Part shown: positions 1 to 10,914 of the stretch, one piece after another
How positions within the stretch are numbered: the first letter of the stretch is position 1
How the letters are laid out: each line of letters begins with the position of its first letter
Source: Cricetomys ansorgei
Taxonomy: Eukaryota > Chordata > Mammalia > Rodentia > Nesomyidae
NCBI GenBank assembly: GCA_026225945.1
Contig: JAMJFZ010001774.1
Location: 1 to 64,000 of the forward strand
Length of the DNA: 64,000 bases
Direction of reading: 5' to 3'
Notes under the pieces: generated by a model
What the model was told of the DNA's origin: nothing
The model's database searches: none
Seen by the model: the letters and a program-made list of their open reading frames with translations, nothing else
Translations under genes and position numbers: made by a program

Positions 1-66
1 AAGAATTTTAATCATAATGTTTTGTTCAGTACTGGTGATAGAATCTAGGGCCAGCCCCCCCCCAAA

Positions 67-116
67 TACACAGACACACACAGACACACACAGACACACA
101 CAGACACACACACACA
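67..116. repeat. (CA)n/(CAGACACACA)n repeat
   Basis: A 10-base unit CAGACACACA is repeated four times perfectly at 71-110, then runs into CACACA. It sits just left of a B2 tail, a common position for such tracts. Confidence 0.9.
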
Positions 117-150
117 TTAGGTGACTTACTGCTGCCTGTTACTCCATTCC

Positions 151-258
151 AGATGATCAATGCCTTCTGGCTTCTGTGGGTGCCTGCACACAAATGGTGC
201 ACATACATATATGCAGGAAAAACATCCATATATACATAAAATAAAATTTTTAAAAAAG
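151..258 (+). repeat. B2 SINE, 3' part
   Basis: Contains the B2 3' region (CTTCTGGCTTCTGTGGGTGCC, GGTGCACATACATATATGCAGG) and ends in an AAAATAAAATTTTTAAAAAA tail. The tRNA-like head is missing. Confidence 0.75.
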
Positions 259-1700
259 ATCATCCAACACAAAGACGGTCCACATCACTCTGCCACACCT
301 TTTAGAAGCAAAGACAAGGGCCAAAAGGGTAAAGACAGACCACAGCTGAAGCTCAAGATCTAGTGGCTTCTTGAGACCAGAATAAACTGACTGGAATCAA
401 CTTGAATCCTGAGTGATTTCAAACCAAGAAGTCTAAATATTCAGGTTAAAGCAATAAGCAGTGTCAACATTATAACTAAAATTACATTAATATCTGCAAA
501 GAAAAAACTCAAATACATAAAGCAATGAAGTTTTTTAAATATGGCTTATCAGCATGATGAGCTGAATGCCTCACTTTATCCTGGCTTCACTTGGCTCCAA
601 GGGTATAGTCTATATTCACACTAAGCATCCCAGTTCCTGGCCTTAAAAGACTTGACACATGCTAATATTAGTGGGTGAAAGTTTGATAAACAACAGAACA
701 TTTATACAGTCTCAAAATATCACCCAACAAAATACTAACTATAAAGTAGGAAAAAGGAACAAACAAACAAAACAAAAACCAACAAAAGCCAGTAGCTCTA
801 TAGTAGAGAAGCAATACCACTTAACCAAATGGTGAATTTGCAATCATGGAATAAACACTGTGCCTCTCAGCAAGATGCACTGAGAAAGACATGGTCCTGT
901 GATGTGTCAGCCAACAAATATGCATACCCTGCATCTGACCAAAGGAAACATCAGACTAAACAGAAGGACAAGCCTACAAAAATAACTGGCCTGTACCCCA
1001 TAAAAATATCAAGGCCACGAAAGATAAAACAAGATTAAGGAGCTGTTCCAGATTTAAAGAGATTTAAGAGACAAAACAACTAAACATTTGGTCCTGATTA
1101 GATCCCTGGCTGAGGGGAACTATTTCTTGTTTGTTTTTTTGGGGGGTTTTTTTTTTTTCATTTACTATATAATAGGTACTAATGAGACAACTATTATGTT
1201 GGAATAATTAAATTTTATATAAAGTTAATTTCCTTATTTTAACAACTAGACTTAGTGTATGTTTGGGGAAATGCTGAAGAATTTTGAAATAAAGAGCCTT
1301 TTACTTTATTTCAAACAGTTCAGCAATAAATAGTAACTGCAGACTGGTAATAGAGCAAATGTAGCAAAATATTAGCTAGCCTTTTGGCACTTGAGGGTTA
1401 GAATATATGGGAATTTGTATTTTTTAACTTTTTTTTAATTTAACATATCTTACATACTATATTAATCATTTTGAAAAAGATTTTTGTATTATTCTTGAAC
1501 TGTTATAAAATTATTTCAAAAGAAAAAGGTTAGTTTCAAATGAAGGACAAGACAATGAAAAGCATCCCTGGGCCCTCTTGGCCACAGCCTAGTTCTAAGC
1601 CCACCTGCCTTGCCAAGCAGTGACTGTGAGGCTGAGCAGACCTGGGTTCTTATTACTGTGTCCTACAAAAATAAGCTCAAAGAAAAAATTGATATTCCAT
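259..1700. other. AT-rich intronic sequence, no feature recognised
   Basis: Single-copy-looking AT-rich DNA with small A- and T-runs (for example the T/G run near 1130-1160). Short open frames are not longer than chance and resemble no protein I know. Confidence 0.5.
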
Positions 1701-2532
1701 GTGCCTGAAGGATGTCCGGGTGCTTTCAGTATATCCGGGAACCTGTGAGATGTCCAGGTGCCTGTAGGTTGGCCTCATGCCTGCATGGTGCCCAGGAGAT
1801 TCCCTGGAGGTTGGGGGAAGTCCTGGTGCCCACAGGAGGCCCTTGTACCTGCAGGATATCAGGGTGCCTGTGAGAATTCCAGGTTCCTGTGGGAGGCCAT
1901 GGTACTTGCAGGAGGCCCAAGCGACTGCCAGATAACCAGGTGCCTGAAGGATGACTGGGTACCTGTGTGATATCCGGGTGCTTGTGTGATGTCTATGTGG
2001 CTGTAGGATAGCCGAGTGCCTGTGAGATGTTTAGTGTCTGTGTGCCTGCAGGAGGCCCGAGTGACTGTCGGATGACTGGGTGTCTGTGTGATGTTTGTGT
2101 ACCTGAGAGATGGCCAGGTGCCTGCTGGATGTCTGGGCACCTGCAGAACGCCCTGGTGTCAGCAGGTGGCCCTGATGCCTGTGGGATGTCTAGGCGCTGG
2201 TGGGATGACCAGATGCCCACGGTTACCTGTGGGGAGACTTGGTGTCTATGTGATGTTCAGATGTCTGCAGGGTTGCTGAGTGACTGCATGATGCTTAGGT
2301 GTCATGGGATTCCCCTGGTGCCTGTGGTAGGTCCTGGTACGTACGGAAAGCCCTGGTGCCTACGGATGTCTGGGTGCCTGTAGGCTATCCAGGTCCCTGT
2401 GGAATGTCTGTATGCCTACAAGAGGCACAGATGCATGCACTGTCAGATGATCAGGTGCCTGCGGGAGGCCCTGATCCCTGAGGGATGGCCAGTGCTTGCA
2501 AGATACCAGGAAACCTGCATGGTATCTGGGTT
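1701..2532. repeat. 19-bp minisatellite, about 43 diverged units
   Basis: The block parses almost without gaps into 19-base units with consensus near GTGCCTGYRGGATGNCCWG. Examples are GTGCCTGAAGGATGTCCGG, GTACCTGCAGGATATCAGG and GTGCCTGCTGGATGTCTGG. A few units carry small indels (for example around 1800-1830, 2220-2270 and 2430-2460). Units differ from each other at many positions, so the array is old. Since 19 is not a multiple of three, all frames on both strands contain artefact open frames here. Confidence 0.92.
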
Positions 2533-2681
2533 TGGGAGGTGAGGCCCAATCTCAGGTCGAACTCTGTCATGCTTCATCTCGAGCTAATATGGGCCAGGTC
2601 AAAGCAGCCTTCTGCCTCCAAAGACCAAGGTAAAGTTCACCATCCATGCTCCTGCCACACAAGCTTGACTTAATTTTCTTT

Positions 2682-2812
2682 CCCCCCCCCTTTTTTTTTT
2701 GAGGGCACAGGTGTGGGAGAGTGGAACGGGGAAGAATGGGAAGCAGGAATTATTGAGATACATTGTATGAAACTCAAATTATTAATAAAAGTATTATAAT
2801 AAAAAGAAAAAC
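2682..2812 (+). repeat. Rodent L1 3' end with A-rich tail
   Basis: A C/T-run, then a GGGAAGAATGGGAAG-type G-rich stretch, and ATTAATAAAAG with an A-rich end resemble the 3' UTR terminus of rodent L1. The family cannot be fixed by eye. Confidence 0.5.
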
Positions 2813-2859
2813 AGTGCCATTTATTATTTCAAGGAAAAACATGGAAGATATCTCTATCA

Positions 2860-2950
2860 TTTATTTATGTGTGTGCATGTGGCAGTCAGAAGACAATTTG
2901 CAGGAATCTGTAATTTCCTTCCACCATGTGAGTTCAAGGAATTGACTTAG
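2860..2950 (-). repeat. B3 SINE fragment
   Basis: GTGTGCATGTGGCAGTCAGA, AATTTCCTTCCACCATGTGA and the following GAATTGACTTAGG match the reverse strand of B3/B2-type SINEs. Confidence 0.6.
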
Positions 2951-3401
2951 GTATGATGCTTACAAACTGAATCTAGTGGTTTATTTAAAGAATAATTTTG
3001 CATAGTGAAATCAAGTAGGTTCAGGGAGTCAAAGATAAGCAATGGATAGAGATGACAATCAAAAGCTCACTGAAATAATTTTCTAGTCATGGAAGTCAAA
3101 AAACACATAAACTCAATGAAGGTGCATTTCAATATTTCCATTCTTGTCTTGGATTTTAAATCTTTATTTTTTTCAGTGGGAACATTAATATTTCTGATTA
3201 TAAAAGTAATTATGATTATCATAGAATGTTTCAAATAATGCAAAACTGAGTAGAATAGAGTCTCCTGGATAGTCTGCAACAATGTGAAACTTCCCCAATG
3301 TGTGGAAGCCATCTGCATGACAGCCTGCTGAGGAGATACAGTCTGCTCAGCAACAGATCCATGCTTAAGCATACACAAGTCACTCGGTTCAAACCCCAGC
3401 A

Positions 3402-3558
3402 TCAGGACACAGTGGTATGTGCCTCTAATCCCAGCACGTGGAAGGCAGAGACAGGTCGATCTCTGTGAGACTGAGGCTGGTCTGGTCTATATAGTTAGTT
3501 CCAGGACAGCAGAGTTATGTAGAGAGACCTGTCTAGAAAACAAACAAGAAAACAAACA
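3402..3558 (+). repeat. B1 SINE
   Basis: GTGCCTCTAATCCCAGCACG, GATCTCTGTGAG, CTGGTCTATATAG and an A-rich tail with AAACAAACAAG follow the B1 order. Confidence 0.85.
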
Positions 3559-3936
3559 AAAAACTAGCATCTTACTATAAGTTTAAAATACAGTTTGAGA
3601 GTAAGTCAAAAGCAAGAGACAGGAGACAGAATAAAGTTCATGCTGAAAGTAAATGTGGCCCTTTCGCCATCAGCTACTCTGATGGGGGACCTCACAAAGC
3701 ACTCCACTTATAAAGTGTAATGCACACAGACTCCTTTTCTTGTTTCCTCCCTTTCTGCCTAGCAAGCCACCAACTCAGAAGGCAGAACATTTGTGTGTGA
3801 GTATCTTCTTGTCACGTATACTGCCCAAAGATACTATCATTTCAGCTACCCAGGGCTCTGTATAAAGAATGAGAGGATTGATAAAAGATTATATAGAGAA
3901 TATTTAGTTATAATATTTCAAAGATGAGGAAATCAT

Positions 3937-4117
3937 TGAGCTGGAAAGATGGCTCAACAGTTTAAAATGTGTACTGCTTCTGCAAAGGACCAGAGTTCAG
4001 TTCCTAGCACCCACATCAGATAGTGCACAACTGTCTGTAATGCCAGTTCCAGGGGATCTGATTACTCCTGCCTCCTGGGGACTTGCACTCATCAACTGCT
4101 CTGGACTACACACATTA
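3937..4117 (+). repeat. B2 SINE
   Basis: GAGCTGGAAAGATGGCTCAA (Pol III A-box region), CAGAGTTCAGTTCC (B-box), CACCCACATC and CCAGTTCCAGGGGATCTGA are in B2 order. It abuts the LTR that starts at 4123. Confidence 0.85.
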
Positions 4118-4122
4118 TTTAC

Positions 4123-4442
4123 TTATTGGGAAAGTTTATTTTTAGTTATGTTTGAAATTGCACTGTTGGGTGAGGGACTATCCTAGGTGCTGGCACTCTG
4201 TTTGCAGGTGTTGGATTTCTGTGGTGTTGTTTAATTGCTAATGATCTGCATGTGCTATCAGTAGAACACCTGAGGGGTTCTGAAAGCATAAATACACCTG
4301 AGCTCAGATGCTCAGGGTTCCACTGTCCAATTTGGCGTTGGCCAGGACAGTGGTTCCCTCTGCTGAGCTCTGGCGGAGTTTACATGTATGAATATGCCTC
4401 CTTGTCTCCTTGCTGAGCCCCCACAGTAGGTGTACTACAACA
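4123..4442 (+). mobile_element. Solo LTR, copy 1 of a repeated family, with exact 5-bp target duplication
   Basis: It shares blocks with the LTRs at 35166, 36850 and 41399: AAGTTTATTTTTAGTT, TGCAGGTGTTGGATTT, AATAAATACACCTGAG and ATATGCCTCC. It ends in ACAACA, the inverted complement of the TGTTGT that begins the other copies. The flanks TTTAC at 4118-4122 and 4443-4447 are identical. No internal region is present, so it is a recombined solo LTR. A 5-bp duplication fits class III (ERVL/MaLR) elements. Confidence 0.75.
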
Positions 4443-4447
4443 TTTAC

Positions 4448-5144
4448 AATTTAATATTTACATTCTCTGGCAGTTCAAGGGTTAGCAGCAGTTTTCAGAA
4501 GTCAGGTAGCAGACAGGCAAATCATAGATCTAACTGGGAGCCTTGTTCACTGAAGCTATTTTCCAACTGTAGCTAGATAAGTCATTTGTCAAAACCAAAG
4601 AGCACAGAACCCTATGAGAATATACCTACTCCTTCAGAAGCTGGGGAAGCTAAGAGTGATCTCATCCCTTCAGAATCATCAGAGCTCAAGGTTACATAAC
4701 CTGACTCCCCTGTTACTCTGACCAGTTTCATAAAAACACAAGCTGTTTTGCTGCACTTCATTGTCAGCCACTGCACCAGAGTCAAATATCAAAAATTAAT
4801 AGGCTAGCAAAGCAGCATTCAATACAAGGCAGCTGTACATATGAAATACACTCTGGGGGCAGTCTTGGAAGAAACATGTGTCTTCAGTGCTGTCACTAAG
4901 ACCGAGGCCCATCTCTTCTCTGGTTCTTCCAGTTCTGGTAGATAGACAGCTTTGCTGTGGCTGAGCAATCAAGCTTCATCACCTCACTGCTTCCATGGTT
5001 CTTCTCTCCACTGGCTCCTCCCCTCTTCAAGGGCATACTGCCTCTAGAAGCAGGTAACTGATTCATCCTCTTCTCTTCTTGCCCCAAAAACAGTATCCAT
5101 CAACAAAATTAACTCACTATAAAGTTCCAACCATCACCCTTAAT
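4448..5144. other. Intronic sequence, no feature recognised
   Basis: Mixed-composition DNA with no SINE, RNA gene or exon that I can recognise. Confidence 0.45.
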
Positions 5145-5369
5145 TAGTGGTTCTCAACCTTCCTAAGGCTGCAACCCTCTAATACAGTTCCTCATGTTGT
5201 GATGACCCCCAACCACAAAATACTATTCATTGCTACTTCATAACTGTGATTTTGCTACTGTTATGAATCATAATGTAAATATCTGATATGCAGATGGTCT
5301 TAGGCGAACCCTGTGAAACAGTTGTTCAACTCCCAAAGTGGTCAAGATCCACAGGTTGAGAACCATTGT
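5145..5369 (+). mobile_element. URR1-like non-autonomous hAT element, copy 1
   Basis: Terminal inverted repeats GTGGTTCTCAACC and GGTTGAGAACCA flank about 200 bases that closely match the copy at 18496. The flanking 8-mers CCCTTAAT (left) and CCTTTAAT (right) agree at seven of eight bases, as expected for hAT 8-bp duplications. No transposase is encoded. Confidence 0.8.
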
Positions 5370-5478
5370 CCTTTAATCTTGAAATAAATAACAAGAACAC
5401 ATTAGCTGATGCAGGAGGAAGATTTCTCTAGGAGGAGAAACATTTCAGGCTGAAACAGAGACTTGAAAACCCACTGAG

Positions 5479-5610
5479 GGCTGGGTATGGTGGCCCACGC
5501 CTTTAATCCCAATACTCAGAGGAAGATGATCTCTGAGTTCAAGGCCAACATTATCTATATAGTCAGCCAGAACTGCAAAGTGAGATACTGTCTCAAAAAA
5601 AAAAAAACCA
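5479..5610 (+). repeat. B1 SINE
   Basis: GGCTGGGTATGGTGG, CGCCTTTAATCCC and GAGATACTGTCTC followed by an A-run. The middle is diverged. Confidence 0.85.
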
Positions 5611-5634
5611 AAACTGGAAGTGGGGGTGGGGGCG

Positions 5635-5735
5635 CATGCAGATCTCTGCAAGTTCAAGGCCAATCTGGTCTACATAGAGTTCCAAAAACAGTCAGGACTG
5701 CATAGAGAGACCGTCTCTTAAACAAACAGACCAGT
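5635..5735 (+). repeat. B1 SINE, 3' half
   Basis: AGATCTCTGCAAGTTCAAGG, CAATCTGGTCTACATAGAG and GAGACCGTCTCTTAAACAAA match the second half of B1. The head is missing, joined to the previous B1 by a G-rich run. Confidence 0.75.
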
Positions 5736-6299
5736 GAGGGAGAATAAGGAATGTTCAGTGTGTAGGCAGCTGGGGTTCTGCTGTCTCCCAAGCTCCATAC
5801 TGCTACTGCACACCAGCCCCGCCAGGCTCTTGTAACAAATGTGTTCTGGCACAAACAATTTTCCTGTCCTGTCCTTTCCTTTCCTTTCCTTCCTTTACCC
5901 TCAATTTTCATTAATACAGTTAGCATGCCTTCAGTCAAGCTAATAATAACAATTTCAGCCATTTTCCAGTCTTTTCAAAACCCAAACACAGCACTTCAGC
6001 ACCTTATCGTACAGCACTCATCTATCCCCACCACCACAAATCTCAGCCCTAGCTCTCACCCGGATTTTCCCAGAAGCCCAGCATCTGGATCCAAATGCCT
6101 ACTGTTCCCACAGTCAGCCTAGTCAGGGCATCGGTCTTCTCTACCCCAACACTTGGGTATCCTTTTCCTTGCTCTCAAACCACTCAGTATCCATTTTACT
6201 ACTCAGGAACAATGACTGAAAACATGTCAATCTTCATAACAAATTCCTCTTGGGCAGGCACAGTACTTATAACGTCCCATTTGTTTAGATGAATACATT
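5736..6299. other. Intronic sequence with a short TTTCC run, no gene recognised
   Basis: It includes a (TTTCC)n-like stretch near 5865-5895. No exon or RNA is recognised. Confidence 0.45.
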
Positions 6300-6385
6300 C
6301 GGGGCTGAGGAGACAGTTCAGAAGGTAAAGTGTCTCCTGTGAAAGCATGAGGACCCAATCCTAAACCCACGTGAAAGCCAGGGAG
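6300..6385 (+). repeat. B2/B4-type SINE head
   Basis: GGGGCTGAGGAGACAGTTCA and GGACCCAATCCTAAACCC resemble the tRNA-derived head with degraded Pol III boxes. Confidence 0.5.
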
Positions 6386-6571
6386 CAGCACTGGGGTTTC
6401 CTCCTCTCTAATCTCTTACAGCCCTTCTCTGCAGCACTCAATCACAGCGCTGTCATGTGCCCACTCCTTCCCCACTGAACCATGCCCAGACTGAACAAAA
6501 ATGCTGTTCTTCTGCCTTTACAAGTCACAGCAGTTTGGTTCAGCTCCTTGTCGTGAACCCTTCCTGTATAC

Positions 6572-7091
6572 TGAAAGGAAGCAGCCAAACTTTAGTCAGA
6601 CTTCTAAGAGCACCAAAATTGTGTAGGCCCAAGCCAGGAGCACCGTGACCCAAAACAGTTCCCAGAGTTAAAGAAAAACACTTTCTAAGACAAATAAGAT
6701 GGCCTTGGGCTAAAAGAGTTTCCCCACGTAGACAGCCCATGGCCTCGGGCTAAGGGTCTTCCCCCCACCCGCACTGACTGAGACCCTAAAGTTTACATTT
6801 TCCAGTGCCCGCGACCCTGCTATATGCCAGCACCAATCAGTTTAAAGGTTAATACTCACATCACTATAGACTCATGCCTGATAATCTGTTGCTACGCTCT
6901 GTCTTTGAAAAACATATATAAATCATATTCAGAATGTGCTAATTGGTCACTCCCACCTGCCTCGCTTGAGGCATCTGTGGGAGCGGACCCCAGCGCGTTG
7001 GAAATAAATCCTCTTGCTATTTGCATCAATATCCCATCTGTGAGACTCTGGGCAGGTGCGGCATCCCAGTTTGGGCCCTGGGGGTCCATCA
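6572..7091 (+). mobile_element. Solo LTR of an ERV1-type endogenous retrovirus
   Basis: It begins TGAAAGG and ends GGTCCATCA. In order it has a CCAAT box (6833), a TATA-like ATATATAAA (about 6914), AATAAA (7003) and a U5-like CTCTTGCTATTTGCATC. This is the architecture of a gammaretrovirus-like LTR. Flanks ATAC and GTAC agree at three of four bases. No internal viral genes are present. Confidence 0.55.
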
Positions 7092-7343
7092 GTACTATGT
7101 CACTAGCTGCACAGAACACTGGAGATGCAAAGACAGGGCCTACAACCTGGTCCTCGGGTCTGGCCCCCTGAAGACATGTAGAGTAACTTCTTGAATAAAT
7201 AAATGAAGAAGCCTGAGAACTTTGAAAACATTTTAGGACCAGTGATCTACAACAGATGTGCATCACTGACTTCCCTGGCACTGCTGAGTGACATTAGAGG
7301 CCACTAGTACCTTACCATTCATCAAACGTCTGCTCAGTGTACT

Positions 7344-7745
7344 GGCTAGTCTTTGTCAATTTGACACAAACCTAAACACATCAGGGAAAAAATCTCAATT
7401 GAGGAATTGCTTCCATCATCCTGTCCTGTGGGCATGTCTGTGGGGCATTTTCTTGATTAATGATTGATGTAGGAGGGTCCAACCCACTGTGGCCAGTCCC
7501 ATCTCTGGACAATGCCACCCTGAGCAGTAACTCCCCTAGGCTGGTCCTGGGTATAACAAGAAAGCAAGCTGAGCAGGCATGAGGAGTTAGTCAGTAAGCC
7601 CTTTCTTCCATGGTCCCTGCAACTCCAGCTAGAGTTCCTGCTATGACTTCCCTCAATATTCTACTGTCAAAACACGAAAACTCTTCCTTCTCCCAAGTTG
7701 CTATTTGATCAGTGTTATCACAGCAACAGAAATCAAACTAAGTCA
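7344..7745 (+). mobile_element. Rodent LTR-type repeat (ORR1/MaLR-like), family A
   Basis: It begins TGGCTAGTCTTTGTCAATTT, has GGAGGGTCCAACCCACTGTG and AAGCAAGCTGAGCAGGCATG, and ends near CAGAAATCAAACTAAGTCA. The same order recurs at 14146-14536 and, reversed, at 50387-50755. I recognise it as a common rodent LTR-like repeat but cannot name the subfamily. Confidence 0.65.
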
Positions 7746-8470
7746 CTCAGTCACTACCGCATATCAGGTAATTCTCTAAATACCGAAGATACAATAGTAA
7801 GCAAAATTGACAAAAAGTGTCTATCCTCGTGGGTCTTGCATGCAAACAGAGAGACGGGCCATAAAATGTGTACATACATTTAGGTATAGGCTGGATTGTG
7901 ACAAGATTCATATAGAAAATCAAAGCAGGAAAGGTAATGTTGCTGTACAGAACGACAAAGGGCAAACAAGTTTAAATCAATGGTTAGGGAAGGACTCCCT
8001 GAAGCATGATATTTGAATAGAATTAAGAGGGGCTCGCTAGAGGAAATCTGTCCAAGGCAGAGGGCAGAGAAGGCAAAAGCACACCTGGCATATTCAAGGA
8101 CTACTGAAAGACTGAAGCAGGTGGATATTAGAAAACAACCTCAGAGAGACACAGGTTATGCTGTGGGCAGGAAGCACGCAAGCTGTGCTTTCTTTTCTAT
8201 GGCCTTGGCTATTGATAGCATTTTAATTTCCTATGATTATCTGATGAGTCTCTCTAACTCTGAAAAGAGACCAAATAGATAAAATAATTACCAAACACAG
8301 ACAATGATACTGAAAGCTACTAAGACACAAACCCTAACAGACGCACAACTGCCAAAGCCTGCCAAAGCCTTCAAGATTACACTCACAGTAAACCAACTCA
8401 TTTATTCATATTTAACAGTAACTTTTTATGTCTCAAAAAAATAGATTTTCATCCTTAATCAAGAGTGATA
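7746..8470. other. Intronic sequence, no feature recognised
   Basis: No repeat, exon or RNA is recognised. Open frames here are short and overlapping. Confidence 0.4.
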
Positions 8471-8606
8471 CTGTTTGAGTATGATGCCACATGTAATTAA
8501 TCCCAGCACTCAGCAGGCAGAGGCAAGAAGAGTCAAGCCTAATCCACAACCCGAGTTCCAGGATAGCCAGGGCTACACAGTGAGAATGTTTCCAAACAAA
8601 ACAAAG
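8471..8606 (+). repeat. B1 SINE
   Basis: ATTAATCCCAGCACTCAGCA, GAGTTCCAGGATAGCCAGGG and CTACACAGTGAGAATG followed by AAACAAAACAAAG. Confidence 0.85.
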
Positions 8607-8829
8607 CAAAATGAATGATACAGAAGGAATTGTCTCCACCAAGTTAATCCGGCCAGTGATTGAACATTACAGATTATCCCTGACCACTCTGCTTGCTGTG
8701 AACAGTCACATACTGTACACAGAAAGAGTGGTGAAGACTCATACTTTCATCAGGAAGAGTGGCTTAAGAGAGTTATCTTACAGGACATCTAGATAAGATG
8801 GCAATAGGAGACTGACTTCTGCCCATAGT

Positions 8830-8976
8830 TATTTTGGTTTTTTTGTTTTGTTTTGTTTGTTTGTCTGCTTGTTTTTTAAGACAATGTCTTTTGTAGCCCA
8901 GGCTGACTTTGAACTCTGGATCCTCCTGCCTCCCAAGTACTGGGATTAGAAGCATGTACCACCCTAGCTGCAATTC
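8830..8976 (-). repeat. B1 SINE, reversed
   Basis: A T-rich run, then TTGTAGCCCAGGCTGACTTT, CTCCTGCCTCCCAAGTACTG and GGGATTAGAAGCATGTACCA, the reverse strand of B1. Confidence 0.9.
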
Positions 8977-9417
8977 CTTTTAAAATAAACAAAGGGAACG
9001 CAAAATGGGGCAAACCTGTATTTAGCTGAAAACCAGAAAAGATGCTAGTCCACCTGCCTGTAACTCTGAAGAATGTCTTGCATATGGTTAAAATGGAGCA
9101 GGACCAAGGAGATCTAGCAGGCAGGCTTTCGAACGAGAAGCAATGGACTCTGGCGATAAATACAGGTAGCCATGCAGAATGTGAAAGAGGGTTGAGACAG
9201 CAGACACCAACAGTTCCAATAGGACCGAAAGTCCACACCTCAGAGCTGTGAGTGGATATTATCCCACCCAATGACCTATGACCAGCTGGCAGAACTCTCT
9301 TTGAAGGGCTGAGTCCTGGCATGGGCAGTTCAGTGTAAGCTCCACCAAGCTAAAAGTTCCCCTTATTCCTTGACTTAAGTACAAATCAGTCAAAGTTTCA
9401 CAAATGTCTGTACAAAG

Positions 9418-9545
9418 CCAGGAACAATAGCTTCATATCTGCATGCTCACCACTGGGATGCTGCAGATTGAGGCCAGTCTGGGCTACATAGTGAGTTCCA
9501 GCCCATCTAGGTTATACAATAAGATCCTGTCTTTAAAAAAAAAAT
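9418..9545 (+). repeat. B1-related SINE, diverged
   Basis: GAGGCCAGTCTGGGCTACAT, AGTGAGTTCCAGCCC and GATCCTGTCTTTAAAAAAAA. Confidence 0.7.
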
Positions 9546-9734
9546 TCTAAACTAGGAAAGGGTAAATCTGAAATTAAAACCTGAATGAATGACTTAAAAA
9601 GCAAAGACAGCAAACTGATGACTTCAATCAAAGCACTGAAACTGAACTCAACTGCAGTAAAATTTAACTTAATTCCTCCAGAATTAGAGAGGCATCAGAA
9701 AATAAAAATGAAGTGGGAATTGATTGCAATAGCT

Positions 9735-10212
9735 GTGGTGGTCTGAATGAGAATGGCACCCCCACAGGCTCATATATTTGAACACTTGCCCCAGGTTGAA
9801 AGAACTGTTTAGGAGGATTAGGAGGTGCGGCCTTGTTGGAGCCCTTGTGTCACTAGGGTTGGGCTTTCTTCAATAAGTTGCCTTGGTCATGGCGTCTCCT
9901 CGCAATAACAGAACAGTAACTAAGACACAGTGTGGGTAAAGGGAACAAAATTAACAGCGGAGGGTAAACAACAACCAAACCTAGTTTTCATGCCAGGTCC
10001 AGTCTCTCTGTCTGCTTCCAACTTTCAGATAAGAAGCAAGCTCTCAGCTACTGCTCCAGCACCCTGCCGGTCTGCTACCACACTCCCTCCATGATGGTCA
10101 TGGACTCACCCTCTGAGACTCTAAACAAACCCTCAATTAAATGCTTTCTTCAAAATTTTGCCTTGGTCATGGTGTCTCCTCACAGTAACAGAACAATAAC
10201 TAAGACAGAGTG
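9735..10212 (+). mobile_element. Rodent LTR-type repeat, family B, with a duplicated 3' end
   Basis: The head (GGTCTGAATGAGAATGGC, GGAGGTGCGGCCTTGTTGGA) runs to TTGCCTTGGTCATGGCGTCT and AACTAAGACACAG at about 9930. A second 3' end with the same words (TTGCCTTGGTCATGGTGTCT, AACTAAGACAGAG) appears at about 10160-10210. A copy with one uninterrupted body lies at 20455-20783. Confidence 0.6.
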
Positions 10213-10481
10213 TCGGATAAAGGGAGCAAAATTAACAGCTTAGGCTAAACAATGACAAAAGCCTGCCTGCTATTAAATACAGATAAAAAGTTTTCTTCAA
10301 GAAAAAGGAACTGGAAGCAGAGCAGTTAGGCAAATGGCCCCTGGACACAGCAGCATATACTGGAGCCAATTTTAAACACAGACATTCTGCAACCAGGGTC
10401 TAATCTCTCCTGAGGTTCAGGTGTGAGGAAGCTGACATAAACATAAAAGAGGTAACAGGAAATAAGTAAGAAGCACCACCG

Positions 10482-10610
10482 GGCTGCAGAGATTGCTCAG
10501 CAGTTAGGATCCTCTGGGATCTGGACATCCTCTTCTGGCCTATATGGCCACATGGTGTGCATACACCTTGCATATAAAGTAAAAATAAATAAATCTTTAA
10601 AAAAAAAAAG
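10482..10610 (+). repeat. B2 SINE, internally deleted
   Basis: GGGCTGCAGAGATTGCTCAG head is joined to ATCCTCTTCTGGCCTATATG and ends in AAATAAATAAATCTTTAAAA. The B-box region is lost. Confidence 0.75.
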
Positions 10611-10774
10611 AGGAAGGAATACTACCTAGTTTCCAGTCTTTTTTTTTTTTTTTCAATTTGTGGGACACAATTATTATAAGAACAAAAATGTACATAAAAT
10701 ACAAAAAATGTGTATTAGATCAAATAAATAGCTAACAAATTCATCAAAGCCAACAGACAAAAAGCAAGCCATAG

Positions 10775-10895
10775 CCAGCTGTGGAATGCATACCTGAGAG
10801 TAAGGCAAAAGATCTCAAGATTGAGGACAGTCTGGGCTACATGGCCACCTAAAGGCCAGCTTGAATTAGAGAGACTCTGACTAAAAAAGAAAAAA
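10775..10895 (+). repeat. B1/B4-related SINE, diverged
   Basis: TTGAGGACAGTCTGGGCTAC and GAGAGACTCTGACTAAAAAA are recognisable; the rest is decayed. Confidence 0.55.
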
Positions 10896-10914
10896 CTAAA
10901 ATAAGATAAACAGG

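Noticed and set aside
1726..2481. Overlapping open frames on both strands with repeating peptides (VPAGGPSDC-like, GTRTSHRHP-like).
   Set aside because: They are the translation of the 19-bp minisatellite in shifting frames, not genes.
1701..2532. CRISPR-like array of regular repeats.
   Set aside because: Units are contiguous with no unique spacers and diverge from each other; it is a minisatellite in a mammalian intron.
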